This document shows, in pieces, positions 1 through 11,774 of a DNA stretch of 64,000 bases. The translations under genes and the position numbers were made by a program. The DNA is from Opisthorchis felineus. Taxonomy: Eukaryota; Platyhelminthes; Trematoda; Opisthorchiida; Opisthorchiidae. The stretch is from positions 16,551-80,550 of the forward strand of contig SJOL01003717.1 of NCBI GenBank assembly GCA_004794785.1. The letters are read 5' to 3'. The notes beneath the pieces are model-generated. The model had not been told where the DNA came from. It did not search any database and saw nothing but the letters and a program-made list of their open reading frames with translations. The first letter of the stretch is position 1. The number at the start of each line of letters is the position of its first letter.

Positions 1-550
1 TGAACCAACGTCCACTTCTCCCCTTATTTAGCATCGCTCACGTTACTCATGGTTCCTTTTTGTTATGTGCCCTAATCAGCTTGTCTACACTCAGGTACTT
101 TATATTGGACAGACATTAAACTTATAGATATCTGTTCATTTCATCTCCGTGTCAAAATAAGTGTGAATATAAAACGGGCATTCAGTTGGCCAATAGCACA
201 AAACGCTCCGCGCATAATTCTAGAGTTTCAGTACAGATGTTCGATTATGTGCATCATCCGCCATATGTAGGCAAATTCAATTAACCGACTGGTAAAAACT
301 GGCACGCACATTTCTATATTTATAGGACCGCACACATTCCTAAATTTCTGTGATTGGTCGTGCTACCCAAAGCATTCCACCTCAAAATGCAACGCGTTAA
401 TTTTACCATTTCAGAAGTAAACGAAATCCGATATGGCCACTGAGGTCATCAATGATTCTTAAAAGCCAGAACTGCTCAACAGCTTGGTCACATCCGATTC
501 ATTCAGGTCCCTAAATATTTGGTCGATACTAAGAGAATTAAAGCGACTGG
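1..550. other. No recognised feature
   Basis: I see no coding sequence, RNA gene or repeat that I can support here. Only short open frames without motifs are present, and the sequence is AT-rich like the rest of the window. Confidence 0.5.
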
Positions 551-930
551 TTGTACTTTGCCCTCAGTTGATAGCGTGCATCCTATTTTACCACACCAAA
601 GAAGCATCAATATGTAATGGGTAAAATTTAACGAAGCTGCCCTAGCAAATGTCCACACCCGAGTGAGAATATTAAGGCAGATGGTTGCAATAGCTGCAGA
701 GTACTTGATTGAATGGCGCATTAAATGTGCCGTTTAGTTATGCACGTCTGTTGAAAAATGTTTACCACTCGGCGGAAACCAAAATATATAAAAGCTAGGA
801 ACGCAACAGCAAAGAGATTGCGCCTGCGTTTTTACCACAAACAACGCATGATATCCCACGGTGCCCCTTGGTTAGATCACAAAATCGTCCGTTTGGAATA
901 ATTTTCTGGCTGATCGGGCATCACTGTTTG
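550..930. repeat. Repeat C, copy 1
   Basis: This stretch aligns by eye with 5,615-5,960. Shared landmarks include GAGAATATT near 672 and 5,708, GAGTACTTGA with TGAAT just after (689 and 5,751), and GGCGGAAACCAAAA at 771 and 5,824. The offset is almost constant, at 5,053-5,060 bases, and both copies lie in the same direction. Many scattered substitutions and small gaps show the copies are old. Read on the minus strand, both copies give a related peptide around GYHxLF, with a stop codon in this copy, so any ancestral coding content is dead. The family is not identified. Here the downstream B part of the longer copy is missing. Confidence 0.6.
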
Positions 931-3900
931 AAAGTAAGCAGCAACTACCGACTACATAAAATGAGTGCTACCATTACCATAAATTAGTTTGTGCACTAAT
1001 AATGTATAAAATGCATACTAGCAGTTTTCAATATTCACGCACTCGGGCCAACAAGTAAACTCATGTTAGCGATTGAAAAACAATCCGAAATGAGCCAACA
1101 TTTAAAAGGCTGACAACCCGGAAATGGGCACTGATTGCTGACTACATAAAGGGCTTAAAGCTTCGTGCTACATTTGCGTGGTTAGTCAACCGCTTAAAGC
1201 AGGATGACGCTGCAGCACACCACTGATCCTTTTAAGCTCGATGGCTATGGATGCCTCAAGAAAACGTATCAATTGAGTTTTCTAAGTCCGCAAAGGTTAA
1301 ATATTATATGTAAACTAAGAGGTGGCGTAAACATGCATTACCTCGATATTGAGTGCAAGTAGGTAAACGGTGCCCTCTTCATTACCTCAACAATGTCTCA
1401 GCAGCAAGGTGGAAATTCGAAAAGCTGTGAGAAATTTCCGCGCGTTCATATTCATGTGTAAATATCACACGGTGACATTTTATATTAGGATTATGCAGGA
1501 ATTTACACAAAAATTTCGTTTCACAATCACCCAACACAACGGAATAACTTGGAGATTTGAAGGAAAATTCCTCGATTGCTATTCGAGTGGGCAGCCAGGT
1601 TAATCCGTTCGATTGTGTTTCTGGACACTGATAAATACAATGAAATAACAGAATAAGTGTAAACAACGTCGACAGGTATTCTTTGTTTGTTTTCGGGCTG
1701 AATGTGGTACGTCGACCTATGTAAGACGCCCGGGATTTTTAATGATTTTACAAACCCTCAGGAATTCTTGTGAAAGCCACCGCTCGTTCAGTACAAATAA
1801 CAGCCGCGTAAACTGACTTTTCGAACCACTCTTCTCACAGCTCGGTAAAATGCAGGTCACTCCAGCTTCACCAGTTCACCATAGTGCCTTGCACAGATCA
1901 AGTTTAACAAATGACTCCATATATTGACGTCCAATTTCCTCAAAATTCATCGGCTTCCAAACAGTTCGCCGGGATTTCGATTGAACTTGATCTGCGCATT
2001 CAAAAATACATGTGTAATTTACACAGTCATTGCCACTCTTGTTGCGTGCGGGCCCGCATCAGGTAAATCAACGGCCATAATTAGCTCATATATTTTTCTG
2101 TCATGTATAGTTAGGAAAAATAAATTCTGTAGTATTGAACGAAAGGGCCGGCGTATTTGTTACTGGTTTGACGTTGTAGATAAAATCGGGATATCTAGAC
2201 GTTTTGCAATAAGCACTAGACACGATCTTTCTAGATTTGCAGCAAAACGTTTTGAGGATTGCAATTAATGAATGGGCCAAGATCGGTTTACCCGGGGTTA
2301 GAGAAGTGGGAGAAATAACTCAATGAAATATTGATCAGTACGCGTGAAAATTCCAGTCATTACGTTAGGTGAATACAGAGGACTCACACTGCACAATGGC
2401 TTAATCAATGTGCACAAAAAAGAAGGTATTTTAAAACACGCACTTTGTGCCAGCTGATCATTTGAATAACCCTTCACCGCACTACCACAACGTTACCACG
2501 CTGACAACATTTTCAACGGCTTCGCGTTACGTCTGCCTTAGTATGACGAGCCATGAATGAAAAGGTTTGCACAGAACGCGCATCATAACAATTATATAGA
2601 ACAAGACGGACTTTTGCGGTGAGTGTTGATGACTGAGGCTAGTGAATATATGCCCGCCAGCCAGAAGGATCACGATCCATTCTTTAACGTTCTTTCCAAA
2701 TCCAGACTATCAAGATCTCAGCTCAGTTTTTTGGTTCACAAACCGTGCTTTGGAATACGGTGGTTCTGGCTGATTCAGCTTCGTTTACCGCGAGCAACCT
2801 GTCATGGACTTCGGCACATTCTGTGCATTAAAGACAAACGGATTTGTTTGTTTTGTTTTGGCAAGAATTGCGAGCCGTGCAGTGAGGGCGTCAGCTCTGA
2901 TGCAAGACCCCCGTTGATTGACTCTGCCCTATAAGTTTCTGATCCACGTACTTGTGAGCTGCTGGGTTGTCAATCTCCTAAACATTGCTCAGTGTCTATG
3001 CCTCTACACAGTAATATGTACACACTCATGTATTGATTTCTGTTGATTTCAATGGTTCTGTTTTCAAGTTGCTGTATTCGACAAATTAGCAACCACTTGG
3101 GTACACAAATCCTGCACCATCTGTCTCTCTTGGCGATGGCTGCCATGTAAACAACGCAGTTTTGCGCCTACGAGTACAATTAACTCTCGGAGTTTTGCTG
3201 TATTTCTAAGGGCGTTCTTCATGACTCTGTTGCTCGTGTCCTCTGCTTGATTTTCAGGAAAAAAAGCCGATGACCCGGTTATCACCACAGACATAAAGGA
3301 CAAGTTTTTAGTTTTGATGTCTCGGGAAGTGTAGTTTTACTTGGGCTCGAGATCTGCGGCGATTTCTGATAAGTAGTCCTTAATGGTGCGTTAGTGAATT
3401 TGCCACATCTCCCGTTGCTTCCTTGGTGGGCAGTACATATTATTTTATTCCGGAAACGTAAAGGCTGTCCAATATTTTGTTCTGAAGCCTGACCTTTCGG
3501 CCCATCACGGGTTAAACGATGTTATTTTGTTTACAATTGTGACGATTTTAACGAAACCCGAAATTAAGAGATAATTCAGACTTTCTTGGAATTACTACCG
3601 AAGATATTTCGTCCTCTACATGAAATGCTTCCACTCTAAAAAGCCGTGAGTCACCTGTTTCGAAAATTTTGGATCCACTGGGTGTTGGCATCTCCCGAAT
3701 ACAAGACGGATTTGAGCATACTGCATTCTTGCTGGTAGATGAATGCTAAAATATTTGGCTAAAAGCGGAGAGATTCCTGAAATGTACACTGCTAGCAAGT
3801 TACAGTAAGAATGTAAGAGGTATTCAGTGTAGTAGAGTTTAACCAAATACGGGGTTCTGGTAAAGATTAGCATGCTACCATCCGCGTTGTTTATTTCTGC

Positions 3901-4260
3901 GCTGTCCACTCTACTAGGAGTACATCATATTTAACGTGAAGTTACCGGTTTGTTCCCCTAGAAATCACAGTAAAATAGGTATGTAATAGGAAAATAATAG
4001 CTGCGTGTGCGAACTGGTCCATCGTGCTGCACACTGGGAATATGACTCAGACTAACACAAGTGGTTTGATAACTAACACTGCCGTACCTCTGAAATGTTG
4101 TTCAGTCTTGTTTGCAGATGTTTGTAGTAGATGCCGCCCAGTTTGTTTCCAATGTAAAACCAGTGTATATAAACGCATAACGATCCGGCTTGTTTGGATT
4201 GACTTTTAGGTTGTGATGGTTCTCGAATTGAGGGTAGACGCTTCGCTGTGTATTAGGCCA
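930..4260. other. No recognised feature
   Basis: Several open frames of 60-115 codons occur on both strands (for example 1,924-2,268 plus and 3,616-3,909 minus). None shows a domain motif, a repeat partner or convincing splice sites. I read the interval as non-coding. Confidence 0.45.
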
Positions 4261-4282
4261 AACCCCTGTTGTCGGAAGGCGG

Positions 4283-4492
4283 ATCATCCCAGACCACCTC
4301 ACCTTCAACAACTTGATATCTCCAGTTCAACAGGGATTTCTCCCAAACCGTTCTTGCGTGACGAACATTCTTGTACCTATGGACAGCTTAACCCAAGCCA
4401 AGGACGAGGGACTTATATCAGATGCCATATTTTTCGACTTTTCAAAAGCATTCGATCGAGTCCCACACGTCCCGCTGCTCCACAAACTCGAG
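4283..4492 (+). pseudogene. LINE reverse transcriptase fragment, 5-prime part
   Basis: The frame reads DHLTFNNLISPVQQGFLPN and continues to FFDFSKAFDRVPH at about 4,430-4,468. The first is the well-known entry to the LINE RT domain (LISPVQQGF). The second is RT block A, with the first catalytic aspartate inside FFDFSKAFD. No ATG opens this piece; it is entered from a degenerate upstream frame with stops at 4,214 and 4,229. It ends at HKLE (4,492), where the sequence jumps directly to the C-terminal region of the element. Coding on the plus strand is unambiguous, but the fragment has no catalytic YADD block. Confidence 0.88.
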
Positions 4493-4493
4493 T

Positions 4494-4854
4494 GTGCAGC
4501 GAGTTGCTACGAAAATGGTCATCGGCCTTAAATCCGCGGACTAGGAAATGCGTCTCACGGCGCTTGACTTTTTTCCCTCGAGTATCACCGCTCCGATGAG
4601 ACCTAATTCTTACTTATGCCCTCCTTGAATAAGGTTTGGCCATCAGGTTTTTCACCGTAGAGCCAGCAAACAGACGGCGGGGACATGGTAAGAAGATTTT
4701 CAAGCTCAGAGCGCACACTTTTACTAGGCAAATTTTTTTATCATTTCGTGTAGTAGCTGCGTGGAATAACCTTCCTCCGACAGTTGTCCACGCTCCTTCT
4801 AGAACCCATTTCAAAGCACTACTAGACGCTTTCCTATTCGAGTCCTCGTGCTAG
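4494..4854 (+). pseudogene. LINE polyprotein C-terminal tail, frameshifted
   Basis: Frame 3 from 4,494 reads VQRVATKMVIGLKSAD, a stop (TAG near 4,540), then RLTALDFFP. This is the conserved tail after the RT thumb of CR1-like elements. Frame 1 from 4,636 then gives FFTVEPANRRRGHGKK and FRVVAAWNNLPPTVVHAPSR, followed by FKALLDAF and the genuine-looking terminal stop at 4,852. The AWNxLPxxVVxAPS motif is the classic end of CR1/Jockey ORF2. At least one stop and one frameshift separate the blocks. The last 72 codons are still open, so this end is better preserved than the middle. Confidence 0.85.
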
Positions 4855-4857
4855 CAA

Positions 4858-5614
4858 AATTACTGCCCTGCGCTGAGAACTTAAAGAGCAGTGCTACACC
4901 CTTTTTTCGCTTGTGCCTTTCAGGTGAACGACAACCGCAGAACAACAAGAACACAACCGACCCGGGAAACTTGGGCAAAAGCCTCGATCCTGTATATCAA
5001 TCCGTGAATCCGCGAATTGTTTAATCACCACTGATGGTAGGATTTGCCAAAATTCGCCAATGTGTTTGTGATAATTACGTGATTTTTTGCCTTCTTTGAC
5101 GCAAATGCCCTTCGTACAACACCGAAACATTTGGTCAGCAAATCATTTTCCTTAATTTACAGGTAACTGGATCCACTTCTCCTGCAAGAGTTCCTACAGT
5201 GCTTTCTTAATTAGATGAAACTGAGATTGCGCTCCACAGGGTTTTAGATGCTGTGGACGACGTCGAGTTATTTACACAGCAAGCCTGAAACTTCTCTTAG
5301 GGTTCGCTCAGTTTATTGAGGTGAATGCATGTCTATATAGTTCAGTATTGCGCAGTCCGGTGATACCTGGTGGTTAAAGATGTGGTATTTCCAAATGTTA
5401 TTTGCGTGTATGTCGATCGAATGTTTGTTTATTTTAGTTTATTTTACTAAGCCATTAATTTTTCGAGTTCAATAACTCTTAGGCTGATTGTTTTTCCGCA
5501 GCTGAAGACATTCATTCATTTTCTTTGTCAATAGGGATGGATCAGAGAAACAAGCAGAGGTGGGTCTTCTGTATATGCTAAGTCGTATTCAATCTAATTT
5601 CCCCTTGTTCCTGT
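4858..5614. other. LINE 3-prime flank and unassigned DNA
   Basis: The first hundred or so bases after the LINE stop may include its 3-prime untranslated region, but no second copy is present to set the boundary. Nothing else is recognised. Confidence 0.35.
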
Positions 5615-6330
5615 TGTCCTTTCATTTCAAGTGCATCTTGAAGAAGCATCGCTATGCACTATGTAAAAACTAGAGATAAATGTGCTCACCTGAGTGCAGA
5701 ATAAGGAGAATATTTGCAACGATAAAATGTGCGAAATACTCCATAGCGCCGGAGTACTTGAATGAATAAGGAATTACATTTTACAGATAATTTATGCGAG
5801 TTTTTTCAAAATTCTCAACACCAGGCGGAAACCAAAACATACAAAAGCTAGAAACGTAACATCAAAGTGATGTTCTCTGCACCTTGCCAAAAACAGCGTA
5901 TGGTACCCCACGCTCCCCGTTGGCTGGATCATCAAATTGTGCGTGCAAACTCTCGAAGCCATCAAACCAGGTACTTCAGGTAGGCCGCAACCTGGATAAG
6001 TTGTATTGCGCACGAAAAATGGAATATGCACCTACTCTACAGGTGACTTTTATCTGTGTATACATGAATTCTGTAATCTGTGGTGATAGGCGGGCGGTTC
6101 TCAGTTGTTCACTTACATTTGTTGTGGGCTCCCTTTCATAGAAGAAACATCCACGCAGAAAACGATTTTCTTGATATTTCAGGAACGGCCCGCCAAGTGA
6201 GTCAGGAACGTGCTTACCAAATTCGACCAACCAAAATAACCGAACCACTTCAATCGCCATTTGTATAAGCAAGTTTGAGCTGTTTGAATTCAAAATGCTC
6301 CTTTGATTATCAGTCGTTAGCAATCTCCCG
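5615..6330. repeat. Repeats C plus B, the longest copy
   Basis: 5,615-5,960 matches repeat C copy 1 (550-930), and 5,960-6,330 matches repeat B copy 2 (11,400-11,720). Landmarks shared with the latter are CAGGTAGGCCGC, AATATGCACCTAC, CTGTAATCTGTGGTG and ACGCAGAAAACGA, in the same order and direction. This copy therefore joins the two parts and defines a unit of at least 700 bases. On the minus strand a 115-codon frame (6,323-5,976) contains FLRGCFFYEREP and LSPQITEF. A related frame in the other B copy has FLRERFYQEKEP and IPPQITEL, which suggests that the ancestor coded for protein on the minus strand. I do not recognise that protein. Confidence 0.65.
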
Positions 6331-9300
6331 CTAAAAGCTGTAGAAGAATGTTTGCTATCTACAGCTTGATGTTTGTTTTAGTTTTGAGATAACTGAAACC
6401 AGAAAATTGAAACGTCATTTTACACGATAGGCAGGCATTTGTTGTCATTCGACTGAGGTCACAGGATTGATGGATGTAAACCAGAGACTCAGGCGTATAC
6501 ATTTATTTTGCAATATATTGATATATATGAAAAATAAAGTAACACAAGGGATTGAGAGTACATTTGATATTTTTCTGTTTTTTGAATGTAAGCTCAACTA
6601 AACATATCTTCACCGATTTGTAGCGGTCTAAACTTGGAGGTAATGCCACACTAATAGTGGCATCTGAATTGTGTAGGCTTTCCACAACAACACACTTTCG
6701 TGCATAAATAGGATATTTTGTAGAGCAGAGAAAATTACTTTTAGCACACACTGAAGCGATTAAACCAAACCACTTATACACAAATTTATCCATCGTTTGC
6801 TGACGCCTAACCACCCAGTTGGAAGAAAAAATTTGAAGGCATATTAGTAAAAGATTGCATTTGATTTTAGTGAAGCATAATATACCTTAGGCCGATTAGG
6901 GAACCGTTCTGCATAGTGCACAATGCTAGCAATGGTAGTAGTGTTAAATATGTTCCACAAATTATAACTAGCTTTTGTCAGATAGATAAAACTGAAAATT
7001 CAGAATTTTTGTAATCCCACGATAAGCGTCTGTTCGCATGTGGGCATCAGAATTGGTCCAGGGCTCTGTAGATGAATGGAACACACCGTAGTATCACAAA
7101 ATAGCACATGAACTAAGGATGGGGATTTTGTGAATGGTTTGAACGCGATGTCAATCATATAGTCCTACGGACTGCAAAGGGCAAAAGTGGAAGTAAAACA
7201 GACTAAGAATCATTTGCATTACCCTTTAGCCACCAAAAACCATTATTTTTAATTAGATCTCTCTTTCGAAAAACAAATCAGTTTGATGACATATCATGCT
7301 GCGCCTGATTAGGGTGAAAGCTTTGGAATCCGCACGAATCGCAGACTCTCCGCACTTGGAAGACTCAGCAAACATAGCTGAACCGTAAACGTGGAAATAC
7401 GCAAAAATGTTTTGCCCCGGCTCTTAAAAAGTAGTTTTAACAAACACTAGGAAGTACTTTTTTTGGTCACAATCTTGCGCAGTATTAGACGATTGCTGGA
7501 ATGAGAGTGCCTGGGCAAATTATGGCGAGATATAAAATGCGTGTCAGAGTAAAATCTATAAATAAAAACGCTACCGTGTAAGGATATCTTGTGGGGTTTT
7601 TAAAATCTGCAGTGTAGTTCCTTACCAGAAACAGACAAATATATGCACTAAAATGCTCGAATGTCGTAAACCATATGGATTGTTGTACTCCCTGACTATG
7701 GTAGCAATTTACGTAAGATGTGCCCTAAGCACCCTTAGGAAAACCTAGAACACCGAATAACCATGGCGTTCCTTGTTTCCGCGGGAGGATGTCCAGAGGT
7801 GTTACTTTAAATTGTTGAAGCTTGGTCAACCGCCTCTGGAAAATATGCCATTTGGCACAATAGATAGCGCGCCCTGACTCAGATAACTGTATTCTCATTG
7901 CTTCAAGGAGTGTGGCATCATAACTCGAATGCTTAAAACCTCTTCTTGTAATTTAATACCAGATGTAAAGGAAGCAAAATAACTACGGTCACCTCTTGAG
8001 AGATGTGTGTTTTGAAGTATTATTCCGTTGTATATATAATGTCTAGGTCGGGTTCTTGGAAAAGCCGTCCGTAGTTACGTGTGCCTCAGAAATCAACGCA
8101 CATTGTTTTCTCATATGATGACGTAGGGCAACCAACCGGTTCATCTGGGAGCACTATTGTCGCCACGCAACTTGTTGCCAACGGCAATAATTGCGGAAAA
8201 ATGTGAAAGTGTGTGAAAGATGCTCTTTTGGCTTTTGGTTGGATGAAACGGTTTATAGAAACAACGTTTTCACATTTACTTGACGGCCGTAAGCACAGGG
8301 CATCCAACAGCGATCCACTGAGTATGCAGTCGCCGAACTGTTGTGGGCAGAAAAATGTATGCATCGGATTAGCAGCAAAATGAGCATCCTAATAAATATC
8401 CATAACTAATCGTTCTCGAAATGCTGGCAAATAGGGCCACAAATTATGACGTATATGGTGCTGCTCAATCAGAACGAAGGCTGTGGTGTTTGGGCATTAA
8501 TATTCTTACAACTTGTTCTAAATTGAAAATCCTTAAAGTCCTGTACCACATCAGATTTTTTAGTCCCGGCTCTTTACAGCACACGGCTTTTTTGTGATCA
8601 TTTAGCAAGAATACTTAAGCAAGAATATTAATTTTTTCCAACCGAACCCAAAGACCACCTTATTTTCACGTGCGCTTGTCCAGGCAATTCACGATGCTTG
8701 AATTTATTCATACCAGTGTCAGGGCAAGCTTTTTCCGAAAGAATAAAAAGACCATACTATTCCGCGATATTGCAAATGCACTACCACGAAATACGCTAAA
8801 TCACCACAAATACGTACACTGATTTTCATCCAAATGCTACATTTTTGGGTAACGGTAGAATCGACCAGGTTTTTTGTATCAAGATTATCTCGCCTTGAGG
8901 CTATTGCAGGTAAATACCTAACCAGCGATTATGATTGCCCAGATGCAACAACGTTAGGGGGCTAAATAGAGGCAGTATATAAATGTGAGGCATAGATCAA
9001 TACATTTGATTCTTGAAATTAGTGCAAACACCGTGGGCATACTTTGGGAGCGGGCATCGCTTGAAGGTGACATTGGTTGGCGACTGCTCCCGGACACCTG
9101 AGTTATGATAGACACAGGATTTTATGCATTTACCAGATTAATTATTGCTTCTTACACTTCTTGAATCTTTGTTGAAATGTAGCCTACTCCACCACTCGTT
9201 ATGGGTGGTTCTGAATGGAAGATAGCTGTGCATGGTGTGACCGAGTTTGCAGTAGCAAGATACAAGGAGTCACAGGAAAATTGCCATGAAATCGCTCCAC

Positions 9301-11399
9301 TCTCTTGTCAGGTTGGTCAACAGAATGGGTCGCTGAAGCTCGACAAGTAGGGCCACATTATGCGCCGAATATAAAACTAAACACTGCGACTTTAAGCTTC
9401 CAATATGTGCTGTTAATTTGGCACAGGCTATGTCGATATTACTTTCCGCAGTTTCGAAGTTTTTAAAATCTGCTCGGGTCCAGGACTATATCAGTCCAGC
9501 GTGGAATGAACCATAATTTTCAGTGACCATGTGATATTGACGATAATCAGAAAATTGTAAGTTATTGAGTTACGTTTTATCGTATGCACAACTGGGGGGT
9601 TTTATTCGTTTTTTTGATTCACGGGATCTGATCAACAGGCCCTGGTCCTTTTAGATATATACACTGCAAAAGGTGGCCGGTAGTATATTTGTGATAATTT
9701 TACACGAAATGCGTCATGTGGTATGCCCTGGTTCTCCTAGTCGGTTATTTGTACTTGGCTGTTGCCAAATATTCGGGGTGTGTTGACCACAGGAGTTAAA
9801 AACCTCTAATGCAAATGTGCTTTAACACTTTAACAGGAAATAGTCGGTTCTCAAACGAATGATCATTTAAGAGAAACACCTTTATAGTTACATCACTGTC
9901 CTGTGATTTCTTGCTGAAATGTCTTCAGCTAAATCTCTGATTGGACGGGTTTATTTGTTCGCTGTGTTTTGATTACGAGGCTTTCAGTGCGATCATATAT
10001 ATTATTCGCCAGTATAATAGTCCGTGGATATCCCACACGATAATATCTGCCTGAAGCACCTGAAGTTATAAAGCATTCCACAAAACCCTAGATGGTTTCA
10101 ATATTTCTAGATGCCATGAGTTACACGTGAGTTACACTCTAATGTAATTCTTTCATGTTTAATGACGGTGCTCTTAGCGATGTAGTTGAGCAAAATGAAG
10201 GGTTTTGCCACTATTTTGTCACATTTTATGCCTGCATTTCACTGTTCTGTAGGCCGACAAATATACAGCGCTTAATTCGAATGCTGCCGGTAGAATTTTG
10301 CGAATCACACTCAGTTCGAATGTTTTGCTCTACTTGGGCATATTACATATCCCAGCTAGCGGGTGGCATTTCGCATGATAAATGTTGGACATTGTGATGG
10401 TAGTGAAATGTGGATAATTGAAGGTACGAAGTTTCGGGGCAGTAAGCCGGAAACAAGAGAGCAGGCAGCCAGATTAGGTGAAATATTGTCCAGAATTTTT
10501 TACTGAAAACGCTCGGCTAAAAGTCTTGAAGACCAACCGTGCGTACAGCCGGTGGACAACGTTGCCTGCAAAAGCAGGCTCTTGATTTGAAAAAAGTTGG
10601 CCCCAAACGTGACAAATGATACGGACGCTGCTTTTGTCGGCTTGGAAAACGGCTAACACGGCTATAAAAAGGCACATGTAAAAGCTGGAGCGCCACAATA
10701 TCGTAACATGTTTCTTCCGCTAAAATGTTTGCTTGCTGTTAGCGTAGCTTCATGCCGGGATTCCGATTTTGTCTCCACATTTGCCATTATTAATATATTA
10801 GACTCCGCCGTCAGCGTTTAGAAGGCATTCTTAGTAGGCGCCCCCTGATTTAACGGTCGCTTGCACAAAGTGTTGCTAGCTTGCATCTCCTTGTGCTACC
10901 TTCAACTGCGTTGCAATATCGAAGGTCGCTTCCAATGTTAAGTAAGTATGAAACATTGTTTTGTGCTACCAGGCTAAACGATATCCTAGCAAATCGTTTT
11001 AAGCAGGTGTGCTCCGTAAGTTTCCGTAATCCCGCCAGCAATTTCACGATGGATTCCTCTTCCTGTTGTACTCGTGTAATGAACTTAAATCTCTGGCCAA
11101 TAACTGAATGTTTAGGATTCCAACGACTGGAAATAGTAAACCCAAGGTCCGGATGGACGAAGATGCCTTTCTTGTCGAACCACATATGCTAAGCTATGTA
11201 TACATTTTTCGCTTGACATCCGCAGTCCCCCTTAAAGAAAGTAACAAATCAGACGTTGAAAGCAATAATTCCAAGGACCTCCAGTATCGGTGAATCACAC
11301 GGATGCAATGTGTAAATGCGGTCAAAGAATTCCGATTGTAGAGGCAAGCAAAAAAGTGTGATAACATATTCAGGCATCATGAAAAGTTTTGACAAACAG
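6331..11399. other. No recognised feature
   Basis: About 5 kb without anything I can name. The open frames are short (up to 111 codons, at 11,185-10,850 minus) and lack motifs. The composition is AT-rich throughout. Confidence 0.45.
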
Positions 11400-11720
11400 A
11401 CAGGCGTGCGTCCAAACAATACATCAGGTAGGCCGCCATTAGGATGCTCTTAAATGGGGAAGAAAGGCTGAATATGCACCTACCCTAAAAGTAATATACA
11501 TTTTGGTGTACCCTTGCAGAATAACTCTGTAATCTGTGGTGGTATGCAGGAGGTTCTCAAATGTTCGATTGTATCTATTGCAGGCTCTTTTTCCTGATAG
11601 AAACGTTCACGCAGAAAACGAGGTTCTAGATTATGCAGAAACGTGCTTAGCAAATTTAGCGAGGACAACCACAATAACTAACTGGTTGAGATCAGTTTTA
11701 AACGATCGCCGAATTTAAGA
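11400..11720. repeat. Repeat B, copy 2
   Basis: This aligns by eye with 5,960-6,330 in the same direction, with the landmarks CAGGTAGGCCGCC (11,427), AATATGCACCTACC (11,471), CTCTGTAATCTGTGGTGGTA (11,525) and ACGCAGAAAACGAGG (11,609). The offset is about 5.45 kb. The minus-strand frame 11,674-11,480 keeps the peptide FLRERFYQEKEP, then EHLRTSCIPPQITEL, which parallels the other copy. The C part is not clearly present upstream. Repeat A begins about 55 bases downstream. Confidence 0.6.
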
Positions 11721-11774
11721 CTAAGTCTGATCTCTCCGAACTCTGGCGACCTCTTCGACCGCAAGGCGGCGGTG

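Larger units (their letters stand above)
4262..4857 (+). mobile_element. Decayed CR1/Jockey-like LINE, internally deleted
   Basis: This is a non-LTR retrotransposon relic in three reading frames. 4,283-4,492 (frame 2) is the start of the reverse transcriptase domain. 4,494-4,600 (frame 3) and 4,636-4,854 (frame 1) are the C-terminal tail of the same polyprotein type. The part that should lie between them is gone: the rest of the palm with its YADD-type catalytic motif, and the thumb. I estimate 250 or more codons are missing. The CR1/Jockey clade call comes from the order of motifs as I know them from metazoan LINEs and has not been tested by a tree. The element cannot encode active protein. 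No target-site duplication or 3-prime microsatellite tail was found by eye. Confidence 0.85.

Noticed and set aside
10440..10460. GCAGTAAGCCGGAAA shared between about 10,440 and 30,348
   Set aside because: A single 15-base exact match is expected by chance in 64 kb, and the flanks do not align.
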